Origin: a candidate division WOR-3 bacterium
Lineage (GTDB): Bacteria > Hydrothermota > UBA3072
DNA: 11,126 nucleotides
Direction of reading: 5' to 3'
Assembly (NCBI GenBank): GCA_039804165.1
Contig: JBDRZZ010000034.1
Location: 1 to 11,126, forward strand
The notes beneath the pieces are model-generated. The model was given only the letters and a program-made list of their open reading frames with translations, had not been told where the DNA came from and did no database searches. Both the position numbers and the translations under genes were made by a program. Shown piece after piece: positions 1 to 6,119 of this stretch. Numbering within the stretch: position 1 is the stretch's first letter; each line of letters starts with the position of its first letter.

Positions 1-2
1 CT

Positions 3-161
3 TTAGAGACACTTATTGAGAGAAGCAAATCTCCTGAACTTGTCCACTTGTTTGCGCCGGATCTTGATAAACTCCTGGAGAAGAAAATGGATGTGACTCT
101 TAATCTGGAATTAGACCTTGTGAATGTTAAAATATCTCAAAGTGTCCACCACCTGCCTTAG
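3..161 (+). CDS. C-terminal fragment of a repeated gene (possibly a transposase), left copy
   Basis: An open frame enters from the left edge and ends at TAG 159-161, giving 52 residues that begin LETLIERSKSPELVHLF and end VHHLP. I do not recognise the family. What marks it is that 41 codons are almost identical to a second partial gene on the opposite strand at the right edge (10970-11126), so it belongs to a multicopy gene, most simply a transposase. After the shared GTGTCCAC at 142-149 this copy has one extra C compared with the right copy. That shifts the frame and ends the protein early; without it the frame would run on with VHTCLRRSF. The left copy may therefore be slightly decayed at its 3' end. 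The identity as a transposase is inference only. Confidence 0.5.
   Translation, partial: LETLIERSKSPELVHLFAPDLDKLLEKKMDVTLNLELDLVNVKISQSVHHLP
27..149 (+). repeat. Left arm of a 123-bp long inverted repeat
   Basis: Positions 27-149 match the reverse complement of 11000-11122 at 121 of 123 bases by hand alignment. The mismatches are C/G in the GCGCCGG/GCGGCGG stretch and A/G in CTTAATC/CTTGATC. Weaker similarity continues for about 25 more bases (ACC.GCCTT.GAAGG) with small indels. The shared stretch begins close to the window edge, so the true repeat is probably longer. By my count it is about 39% G+C, somewhat above the neighbouring genes. Confidence 0.9.
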
Positions 162-184
162 AAGGTCTTTTTCTCTTTTTAGTG

Positions 185-212
185 TTGACAATACCCCTTT
201 TTAGGCTAAAAT
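185..212 (+). promoter_or_regulatory. Promoter of the DUF763 gene, leaderless layout
   Basis: A perfect -35 TTGACA (185-190) and a -10 TAAAAT (207-212) are separated by 16 bp. Only 6 nt separate the -10 box from the ATG at 219, so transcription is expected to start at or within a base or two of the start codon. There is no Shine-Dalgarno sequence before the ATG. Confidence 0.75.
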
Positions 213-218
213 AAAAAT

Positions 219-1301
219 ATGAGAAAAGGATTTGCTACTTTACCATTACACTGGGGAAAAGTCCCTAAATGGCTATTTGAAGATATGAAAAAACTATCCT
301 TAGCTATTATAGAAGTTATGCTTATGGAATATCCCCAAATAAAAATCTTAGAGAATCTTTCGGATCCTTTTTGGTTTCAAGCCTTAGGTTGTGTTCTTGG
401 ATTTGATTGGCATTCAAGTGGGTTAACCACAACAGTGATGGGGGCTTTAAAAGAAGCTTTTAATCAACTCGACGCGGGGATTTATGTCTGCGGAGGTAAA
501 GGAAAAACCTCCTTAAAAACTCCAGAGGAAATTAAACAAATTGGATTTAGAAAAGGAATAAATATAGATTCTTTAATTTATGCAAGCAAAATGACAGCGA
601 AAATTGATAATTCAGCTCTTCAAGATGGATATTCAATTTATCATCACACCATCATTTTTAGCTCAAAAGGAGAGTGGAGTGTTGTTCAACAAGGTATGAA
701 TCTTGAAAATAGAACCGCTCGAAGATACCACTGGTTCTCTGGTTCATTAAAGGACTACACCTGCGAACCTCACAAAGGAATTATAACAGATAGTTTCACC
801 ACACCCCTTAATATGGTTTCTAAAGATTCTATTGGGGCAAGAGAAATTTCTACAAAAATCGCTTCAGAATATCCAGAAAAAACAATAAAAGAATTAAAAA
901 AAATTAGAGAATTGAAATTACCTCCTCGCCACGAAATAATTAAATCTGACATTAATTTAGATAGGTTAAAAAAAACCCTTGAATTAACTTTTAATAGACA
1001 GCCCGAAAATTTCGAAATTCTTTTAGGAATTAAAGGAGTTGGACCAGCTACCATTAGAGCTCTTGCTTTAATAAGTGAACTTCTCTACGGAGAACATCCA
1101 AGCTTTGAAGATCCTGCAAGATATAGCTTCGCTCATGGAGGAAAAGATGGAATACCTTATCCCATTGACAGAGAAAATTATAAGAATTCCATCCTATTTT
1201 TAAAAAAAGCTATTTCCATGGCTAAACTCGGAGATAGGGAAAAACTCAACCTCCTTAAAAGACTTGCATTTATAGAGAATGAGAATATAATAAAGAAGTA
1301 A
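219..1301 (+). CDS. DUF763 family protein with helix-hairpin-helix motif
   Basis: This 360-residue protein matches the DUF763 family from memory: the opening LPLHWGKVPKWLF (8-20), SDPFWFQALGCVLGFDWHSS (48-67) and GGKGKTSLKTPEEI (92-105) are its hallmark blocks. A helix-hairpin-helix-like segment, LLGIKGVGPATIRAL (268-282), is followed by a conserved YSFAHGGKDGIPYP (302-315). The HhH motif points to DNA or RNA binding, but no catalytic activity is established that I know of. No signal peptide or membrane segment is seen. The start is fixed by the opening block and by the promoter, which places the first transcribed base near this ATG. It is the first gene of a likely two-gene transcript, with the next gene 12 nt downstream. 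GGKGKTS lacks the first glycine of a Walker A motif at the right spacing. Family assignment is firm; function is unknown. Confidence 0.9.
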   Translation: MRKGFATLPLHWGKVPKWLFEDMKKLSLAIIEVMLMEYPQIKILENLSDPFWFQALGCVLGFDWHSSGLTTTVMGALKEAFNQLDAGIYVCGGKGKTSLKTPEEIKQIGFRKGINIDSLIYASKMTAKIDNSALQDGYSIYHHTIIFSSKGEWSVVQQGMNLENRTARRYHWFSGSLKDYTCEPHKGIITDSFTTPLNMVSKDSIGAREISTKIASEYPEKTIKELKKIRELKLPPRHEIIKSDINLDRLKKTLELTFNRQPENFEILLGIKGVGPATIRALALISELLYGEHPSFEDPARYSFAHGGKDGIPYPIDRENYKNSILFLKKAISMAKLGDREKLNLLKRLAFIENENIIKK

Positions 1302-1313
1302 AAAGGAAAAATA

Positions 1314-2090
1314 ATGATAAGGAGTTTAACCAGATTTTGTCTAATAAGTTTTATAATAACATTTCTTAATATATTTGCTCTTAGTTGGAGAGAACTTAAA
1401 TCACAAATTGAATCAAAATATAAAGAATTTTCCACTTCAATAAAAGACCTTACGATAATTATGGAAGTTGAAAATAAAAGCTTGAAAGAAATAGAACCTT
1501 TGGAAAGTAAGATATTCATAAAAGGAGAAAAGTATAGAATGGAAACCAAAATAAATATAGCTCAAGAAGCCTCTTTTCCTATTTGGGAAAATATAAAAAA
1601 CATTTATATCTTTGATGGTAAAGAGTTATGGATTATAAATTCTATTACAGGAAAGCAAAAAATTTCTATAGAGGATTGGTCTGCTTATCAAAATCTACTT
1701 AACTGGTGGAAGAACGTCATAGAAGACTTAAAAATCACAGGCTCTGAAAAAATAGGAGATAGAATTTGTTACATCTTGGAAAATAAGGATAAAGAAGAAG
1801 CTTCAAAAAAAATTTGGATTGACCAAAAAGAACATACCTTAATTCAAATAGAAGAAAAAGATAAAGAAACAACTAAAATATTAAATTCTAACTTTAAAAA
1901 AATTAAAAATTGGGAAGTGCCTTATACTACAGAAGTATTTGTTAACGGAGAGTTAATGTTAAAAAATACAATTAAATCCTTAGAAATAAATAAAAATTTA
2001 TCTGATGAACTTTTTGATGTGGACAAAGCTGAAAGAGAAAGCAAAATAAACATTCAAGACTTAATGGATAAAATCAAGATAGAAAATTAA
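1314..2090 (+). CDS. Exported LolA/LolB-like outer-membrane lipoprotein-sorting protein
   Basis: This 258-residue protein has a basic N-terminus and hydrophobic stretch (about residues 6-23) ending FALS-W, typical of a Sec signal peptide without a lipobox. The rest looks like the all-beta LolA/LolB-type fold: alternating strands such as SKIFIKGEKYRMET (65-78), IYIFDGKELWIIN (97-109), SEKIGDRICYILEN (144-157), KKIWIDQKEHTLIQIE (165-180) and a closing NLSDELFDVD (228-237), the usual end of this fold. It probably acts in the periplasm and binds lipid or lipoprotein chains. A Shine-Dalgarno AAGGA (1303-1307) lies 6 nt before the ATG, and the gene starts 12 nt after the DUF763 stop, so the two are likely cotranscribed. 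Its TAA interlocks with the stop codon of the convergent glycosyltransferase gene. Fold-level assignment is moderate; the exact subfamily is not certain. Confidence 0.65.
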   Translation: MIRSLTRFCLISFIITFLNIFALSWRELKSQIESKYKEFSTSIKDLTIIMEVENKSLKEIEPLESKIFIKGEKYRMETKINIAQEASFPIWENIKNIYIFDGKELWIINSITGKQKISIEDWSAYQNLLNWWKNVIEDLKITGSEKIGDRICYILENKDKEEASKKIWIDQKEHTLIQIEEKDKETTKILNSNFKKIKNWEVPYTTEVFVNGELMLKNTIKSLEINKNLSDELFDVDKAERESKINIQDLMDKIKIEN

Positions 2091-3136
2091 ATGTAACTCA
2101 GAATAAATTTACTAACTTTTATATAATCATGATTTTCTACCACCCATTTTCTACTATAAAGACTTTTTTCTAAAAGAATTTCAGGTTTTTTCAATATTTT
2201 TTCTAAGACATCCTTTATGTTATCCTTATTAGCATTTATAAAAGGATGTTTTTTTAAAAATTTTTCATATTGAGGATTGATATAAGTCACACTTGGTATT
2301 CCCATAGAGAGAGATTCCATTGAATTCATACCATACCCAAAACCACCAAAATCAGTTAATTGATCAACAAGAAGGTCACATTCTTCCTCTTTTATTCTAA
2401 GAACCTCGTTATGTGGTTTATTTTCAATCAAAATAAAATTAAATTTATATTTTTTTTGAAGTTCCGAAATTGCTTCAAGAAGGTATTTAGTTCCTTTTAA
2501 ATATCTATTTGTTGGAGCATGACATATAGTTAATTTATCTCCCTTTAGGATTTCTTTTTTCTTAAACTTATCAACCTCAAAAGGAAAAGGAATATACTTA
2601 ACCCCAGGATGAATGAAAGTGTGATCAAACTCGGTCGTAAATATCGCGTCTGCTAATCTCTCTATATGAGGCAAAACTCCCCTCACTCTTAAATCGCTTC
2701 CAAGATATAATATAATTATCTTTTTATTCATACTTTTTAGTGACTCTATTATTTTTCCATTTCTCAAAAATCCAAGGCCTCCATCAAGAAAATAACAATC
2801 AAAAGACCTTATGAAATCTTTTAAAGGGCTTAATTGAAAATTCCAGAGAACATCTCTAAATAAACAAAATGATTTTTCTATCTTTGATGGTTGCCATATT
2901 GGTGGAGTTCCTCTTTTTACTGAATAATTGTAAGTTCCAATTTTCAACATTTTCTTCAAAAAATTAAATCGTGATAGATTAGCAAAATAATAATTTAAAA
3001 CTATATCATCCCAGTAAGATCTAGGACTTCTAAAATAGGTCATAAGTCTTGAATAATGCCCTAACTTTCTCTCAGCTTTTACAAGTATTCCAGAAACCCC
3101 AGCAACATTCTCTGAACTTAAATGTAAAATTCTCAT
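2087..3136 (-). CDS. GT-B glycosyltransferase (family 4/1-like)
   Basis: This 349-residue protein is of normal length for a GT-B glycosyltransferase. The N-terminal Rossmann-like domain opens RILHLSSENVAGVSGIL (2-18) and includes FDCYFLDGGLGF (112-123) and KIIILYLGSDLRVRGV (139-154). The C-terminal donor-binding domain carries HAPTNRYLKGTKYLLEA (206-222), equivalent to the family's NR.KGT segment, and FGGFGYGMNSMESLSMGIPS (263-282), whose Glu-274 takes the place of the nucleotide-sugar-binding glutamate. No membrane segment is seen. It likely adds a sugar to a surface polysaccharide or lipid-linked glycan; donor and acceptor cannot be read from the sequence. The ATG directly follows the TAA of the upstream GT9-like gene (TAAATG), so the two are translationally coupled. 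At its 3' end its TAA overlaps the stop of the convergent LolA-like gene. Confidence 0.8.
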   Translation of the reverse strand: MRILHLSSENVAGVSGILVKAERKLGHYSRLMTYFRSPRSYWDDIVLNYYFANLSRFNFLKKMLKIGTYNYSVKRGTPPIWQPSKIEKSFCLFRDVLWNFQLSPLKDFIRSFDCYFLDGGLGFLRNGKIIESLKSMNKKIIILYLGSDLRVRGVLPHIERLADAIFTTEFDHTFIHPGVKYIPFPFEVDKFKKKEILKGDKLTICHAPTNRYLKGTKYLLEAISELQKKYKFNFILIENKPHNEVLRIKEEECDLLVDQLTDFGGFGYGMNSMESLSMGIPSVTYINPQYEKFLKKHPFINANKDNIKDVLEKILKKPEILLEKSLYSRKWVVENHDYIKVSKFILSYI

Positions 3137-3928
3137 TTACTCTAAAAGCATTAAGCAATCCCCAATAATTTTAGAAGTAATCCTTTTTGAATACCTCACA
3201 ACCTTTATAGAAGAAGGAGGCTCAAAAGGATCGTCCTCTTCAAGCAAAAGAACCTGAGGAATTTTTAAAAAAAAGGCAAAAGTAGAAAGATCATTCTTCC
3301 TCGAAATAATTTTAGAGACTTTTTTTAAATCCTCATAATTATTGACAACATAAAGACCATGATACTCAACACCTATATCAGAAGTAATCCCAACGACTTC
3401 TTCTTTCTTACGCAAACCCTTAACACCTTTTATCTGCCAACTAATAGAAGGAAAACCAATTAACCTCATAAGAAACTGATAAGATCTAATTATTTCTCTA
3501 TCCTTAGCTCTTCCTACTATATTTACCCCAGGCACATCATACATAGAAATAACAAAAGGTCTTTTTAAAACAAAAGAAAATATAGGTATTCCATCTTTAT
3601 TAAAATCTATTAAAAGATCATATTGTTTTTTTATTCTTTTCTTTAACCTTAAAACTCCAATAAGACCTAATTTGCTTCTATAGGTAATAATATCTAAGTT
3701 CATATTTTTAAAATACTTAACATCTTTATCTTCAGGTAGAATGAGAGATAATTCAAACTTTTTTCTTAGGGTTTCTGCTATAGGTAAAGAGTAAAACGTC
3801 TCTCCTTCTTCTTCAGAAGGCCGCAATGCTACTCTTTTAATATTCTTTAAGGGAAACTCCATCTTTTTAGAATCCATTTTTTTCTTAGAAAGCAGAAAGA
3901 TAAATTTTGAAGTTGCTCTATTAAACAC
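3137..3928 (-). CDS. Short GT9-like (heptosyltransferase-fold) glycosyltransferase, probably divergent
   Basis: This 263-residue protein resembles family 9 glycosyltransferases in its outline: an N-terminal KNIKRVALRPSEEEGETFYS followed by LPIAETLRKKFELSLILP (28-65), a strand YDLLIDFNKDGIPIFSFVL (103-121), and a C-terminal DLSTFAFFLKIPQVLLLEED (213-232), in the position where GT9 proteins have the SG..H.A..L..P...L segment. The histidine and glycine of that segment are absent and the protein is about 80-100 residues shorter than usual, so it may be a degenerate or repurposed member. Translation starts at GTG 3928-3926, three bases after the TGA of the upstream oxidase gene, with GGAG overlapping that stop region as a Shine-Dalgarno site. 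It is coupled to the oxidase gene and to the downstream glycosyltransferase. The family call rests on pattern recognition only. Confidence 0.5.
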   Translation of the reverse strand: MFNRATSKFIFLLSKKKMDSKKMEFPLKNIKRVALRPSEEEGETFYSLPIAETLRKKFELSLILPEDKDVKYFKNMNLDIITYRSKLGLIGVLRLKKRIKKQYDLLIDFNKDGIPIFSFVLKRPFVISMYDVPGVNIVGRAKDREIIRSYQFLMRLIGFPSISWQIKGVKGLRKKEEVVGITSDIGVEYHGLYVVNNYEDLKKVSKIISRKNDLSTFAFFLKIPQVLLLEEDDPFEPPSSIKVVRYSKRITSKIIGDCLMLLE

Positions 3929-3931
3929 TTT

Positions 3932-5302
3932 TCACTCCAAATCAAATATTTTTCCGGGATTTAATATATTTTTGGGATCAAAAATTTTCTTTATTTCTTT
4001 CATAAGTTCTATTTGTTCCTTTGTCCTTGAATACTTAAGATACTTCTTTTTAGTAAATCCTATTCCATGCTCTCCACTTATTTTTCCTCCATAAGAGTTC
4101 AAAACTGTGAATAACTCACTTATGACCTTTTCTCCCTCATCTTCCCAATCTTCCCTTTTAATAATGTTAATGTGTAAATTACCATCTCCAATATGTCCAA
4201 AGGTAAAAATTCTGGTATCAAACTTATTTCCAAGTTCTTTCGCCTTTTTAATAAAATCAGGAATAAAAGATCTTGGAACAACAATATCTTCAGGAATAAG
4301 GGTTCCCTCTTCATCAAGAGCCTCTGAAATTTTGCGTCGAAACCCCCATATTTTCTCCTGCTGGTGTTTATCTACAGTTACAAAAACATCAGTAGCACCA
4401 TTTTCCAAAAATTTATTACCGATAAGCTCTATTTTCTCTTCCATTTCTCTCTTTGACTTTTCTAATAATTCTAATATAAGTAAAGTTCCTTCTTCATCCA
4501 CCGGTATCTTTTCTTCAAGATTAGAATTAGCTACCTTAAAAGCATCCTCATCTATAAGTTCAAAGGCAGAAGGTATAAGCCCTGAAGAGAGAACACTAAA
4601 AGCTGCAAAAGCTGCTTTCTCTAACTCTTTAAAAGGAACTACTAAAGTTGCAGAAAAAGGAGGTAATGTCCTCACTTCTATCAAAACCCTCGTTATAATC
4701 CCAAGGGTGCCTTCAGAACCTATTAAAAGATTTAAGAGAGAGTATCCTGTTGCATCTTTCTTTAACTTCCCTCCTAGAAACTCTTTAACTCCATTTGGAA
4801 AAACAACCTCAATACCTCTAACATAGTCTCTTGTAACTCCATAAAAAAGACATCGCGCTCCTCCAGCATTCGTTGCTACATTTCCTCCAATAGAACATGA
4901 ATCAATAGAGGAAGGATCCGGAGGAAAGAAAAAATTATATTCTTTTAGAAAATTGTTAATCTCCCCTGTTATAACCCCAGGCTCAACCTCAAGAATAGCA
5001 TTTTTTTCATCAAAATCTAAAATCTTATTCATCTTCTCAAGAGAAATAACAACTCCTCCATAAACAGGAAGAGCTCCCCCTGTCCTACTCGTCCCCCCAC
5101 CTCTTGGAGTTAAAGGAATCTTTAAACTCACTGCTAATTTAAGAAGTTGAGCTATCGAATCACTCTCTTGAGGTAGGAAAACTGCATCAGGAAGAAAATA
5201 ATAGTTTCCTGGCGTTTCATCTTTTGCATATTTTTCTAACTGCTCTTTTTCTAAAATTAACTCATAACTAAATTCTCTTTCCAGCTGAGCTAATTTCTTC
5301 AT
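3932..5302 (-). CDS. glcD: FAD-binding 2-hydroxyacid oxidoreductase (D-lactate dehydrogenase / glycolate oxidase subunit GlcD type)
   Basis: This 456-residue flavoprotein of the FAD-PCMH/oxidase family is full length. The PCMH FAD domain covers about residues 35-215, with TPRGGGTSRTGGALP (65-79), FPPDPSS (126-132), SIGGNVATNAGGAR (137-150), YGVTRDYVRGIEVVFPNG (154-171) and GSEGTLGIITRV (195-206). The FAD-oxidase C domain has HIGDGNLHINI (370-380), SGEHGIG (409-415) and DPKNILNPGKIF (442-453). Family members oxidise D-lactate, glycolate or other 2-hydroxyacids, passing electrons to a quinone, an electron-transfer flavoprotein or an FeS partner. No 4Fe-4S domain is fused and no FeS subunit lies nearby, so the acceptor is unknown. 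The gene sits just downstream of rex with its own promoter, which suggests a role in NADH/lactate balance. It is the first gene of a transcript continuing into two glycosyltransferases. The exact substrate is uncertain. Confidence 0.88.
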   Translation of the reverse strand: MKKLAQLEREFSYELILEKEQLEKYAKDETPGNYYFLPDAVFLPQESDSIAQLLKLAVSLKIPLTPRGGGTSRTGGALPVYGGVVISLEKMNKILDFDEKNAILEVEPGVITGEINNFLKEYNFFFPPDPSSIDSCSIGGNVATNAGGARCLFYGVTRDYVRGIEVVFPNGVKEFLGGKLKKDATGYSLLNLLIGSEGTLGIITRVLIEVRTLPPFSATLVVPFKELEKAAFAAFSVLSSGLIPSAFELIDEDAFKVANSNLEEKIPVDEEGTLLILELLEKSKREMEEKIELIGNKFLENGATDVFVTVDKHQQEKIWGFRRKISEALDEEGTLIPEDIVVPRSFIPDFIKKAKELGNKFDTRIFTFGHIGDGNLHINIIKREDWEDEGEKVISELFTVLNSYGGKISGEHGIGFTKKKYLKYSRTKEQIELMKEIKKIFDPKNILNPGKIFDLE

Positions 5303-5307
5303 AGCCT

Positions 5308-5335
5308 AAAATAACCCTAAGTTTCCTATAGTCAA
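5308..5335 (-). promoter_or_regulatory. Promoter of the FAD-oxidase/glycosyltransferase operon
   Basis: On the minus strand TTGACT (5335-5330) and TATTTT (5313-5308) are 16 bp apart, and only 5 nt lie between the -10 box and the ATG at 5302. The mRNA should be leaderless or nearly so. The TGA inside the -35 hexamer is the stop codon of rex. Confidence 0.6.
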
Positions 5336-5976
5336 GAGAGTGATTTTCTTTTCCCTTTTTCCAAAAGATAATAACTAAGCTGAGCCAATTCTGAAGAAAG
5401 GTCTATATTACGAATAATAAGACCATCAGAGAATTCCTTTAAAGAAGAAAAATAAGAAGGAGTAAAGTTTAACACTGCTTTAATAGAACTCTTTTTTATT
5501 TTCCTCATTACATTAAGAGCCTCCTCTGCAGGAACTGCAACTATAGCGATTTTTATTTCCTCTTTCTTTACCTTTTCTTCAAAATCGTCCATAGGTTCTA
5601 TTTTAACTCCTCCAACAACATTACCAATCTTCCTTTTATCTTTATCAAATGCTAATGCAATTCTCAAGCCTTGGGTTTTAAATCCATAAAAGTTTAAAAG
5701 TGCAGAGCCAAGTTTCCCTACTCCTATTAATGCTACCTTAATCTCCTTCCCTGGAAAAGCAATTTTCTTGATAATTTTTAGAACTTCTTCGGTATTATAT
5801 CCAACTCCTCTTTTTCCCATAGAACCTATATATGAGAAATCTTTCCTTACAAGGCTCGCTTTTATATTCAACTTATTCGCAATATCCTCTGAAGAAAAAT
5901 TCTTCTTCTCTTCCTCGAGGAAATTTTCTAGACATTGAGCATAGATATATAACCTCCTTACAACTTCCTCTGGCAC
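5332..5976 (-). CDS. rex: Redox-sensing transcriptional repressor Rex
   Basis: This 214-residue protein is typical of Rex in length and layout. An N-terminal winged helix (about 1-75) contains SSEDIANKLNIKASLVRKDF (28-47) and the diagnostic SYIGSMGKRGVGYN (48-61). A Rossmann NAD(H)-binding domain follows with KVALIGVGKLGSALL (80-94), FDKDKRKIGN (110-119), IAIVAVPAEEA (143-153) and LNFTPSYF (169-176), ending in the domain-swapped helix NIDLSSELAQLSYYLL (190-205). Rex dimers repress fermentation and respiration genes when NADH is low relative to NAD+ and release DNA when NADH rises. The only canonical start in frame is GTG 5976-5974; family members usually carry a few more residues, as in a K-I-P opening, and here upstream in-frame codons would read NKIE-VPEEVV but contain no ATG, GTG or TTG. 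A consensus promoter lies upstream, and the stop codon is embedded in the promoter of the next gene. Confidence 0.93.
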   Translation of the reverse strand: MPEEVVRRLYIYAQCLENFLEEEKKNFSSEDIANKLNIKASLVRKDFSYIGSMGKRGVGYNTEEVLKIIKKIAFPGKEIKVALIGVGKLGSALLNFYGFKTQGLRIALAFDKDKRKIGNVVGGVKIEPMDDFEEKVKKEEIKIAIVAVPAEEALNVMRKIKKSSIKAVLNFTPSYFSSLKEFSDGLIIRNIDLSSELAQLSYYLLEKGKRKSLS

Positions 5977-5999
5977 CTCTATTTTATTTAAGAATTTTT

Positions 6000-6007
6000 C
6001 CTCCTCC
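6000..6007 (-). promoter_or_regulatory. GGAGGAGG purine tract at the 5' end of the rex mRNA
   Basis: GGAGGAGG on the minus strand is an excellent anti-Shine-Dalgarno match, but it lies 23 nt before the GTG used for rex and, judging from the -10 box, at the very 5' end of the transcript. Standard spacing would point to ATT or TTA codons rather than the rex GTG, so it may serve a rare start, a tiny leader frame (ATT CTT AAA TAA) or no initiation role. Confidence 0.4.
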
Positions 6008-6014
6008 AGTTGGG

Positions 6015-6043
6015 ATTATAATAACAAAAATACTTCTTGTCAA
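6015..6043 (-). promoter_or_regulatory. Perfect consensus promoter of rex
   Basis: On the minus strand TTGACA (6043-6038), a 17-bp spacer and TATAAT (6020-6015) match the sigma-70/sigma-A consensus exactly. Transcription should begin near 6008-6009, giving a leader of about 32 nt before the GTG of rex. Confidence 0.8.
6024..6040. promoter_or_regulatory. Imperfect dyad inside the rex promoter, candidate operator
   Basis: ACAAAAATACTTCTTGT has arms matching at 6 of 7 positions around a 3-bp centre and covers the -35 box and spacer of the rex promoter, where a bound repressor would block polymerase. It does not match the usual Rex site, whose arms read TTGTGAA and TTCACAA in the opposite order. 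Autoregulation is therefore only a guess, and the dyad could be chance in AT-rich DNA. Confidence 0.2.
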
Positions 6044-6071
6044 CTTCTCTTTTTAAAACCACCTTTTCATC

Positions 6072-6099
6072 TTGACTTTCTACAACTTATTATTAATGA
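6072..6099 (+). promoter_or_regulatory. Probable promoter of the nitroreductase gene
   Basis: TTGACT (6072-6077) is followed after 16 bp by TAATGA (6094-6099), a weak -10. It would start the mRNA near 6106, just before the Shine-Dalgarno site. It faces away from the rex promoter. Confidence 0.4.
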
Positions 6100-6119
6100 T
6101 TCTTAAAAGGGAGGAACTT

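Noticed and set aside
150-181. ACCT-N8-AGGT followed by a T-rich stretch as a terminator of the left repeated gene
   Set aside because: The 4-bp stem is too short, and the same stretch in the right copy has a different pairing; it could be chance.
492-515. GGKGKTS in the DUF763 protein as a possible Walker A loop
   Set aside because: The first glycine of GxxxxGK[ST] is missing at the proper spacing (Val-90), and the segment is a conserved DUF763 block in its own right.
4107-4826. A 239-codon frame, rich in serine, antisense to the FAD oxidase gene
   Set aside because: The oxidase on the minus strand has unmistakable motifs over the same bases; the serine-rich composition is what an AT-rich gene's opposite strand gives.
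5977-6119. A Rex operator between rex and the nitroreductase gene
   Set aside because: I found no TTGTGAA-N4-TTCACAA-like site. The ACAAAAA/TTCTTGT dyad has its half-sites in the opposite order, so it is listed only as a low-confidence candidate.
6072-6119. A longer nitroreductase starting at TTG 6072
   Set aside because: That TTG is part of the probable -35 box, lacks a ribosome site, and would bury the signal peptide behind 16 residues; ATG 6120 has a strong Shine-Dalgarno site.
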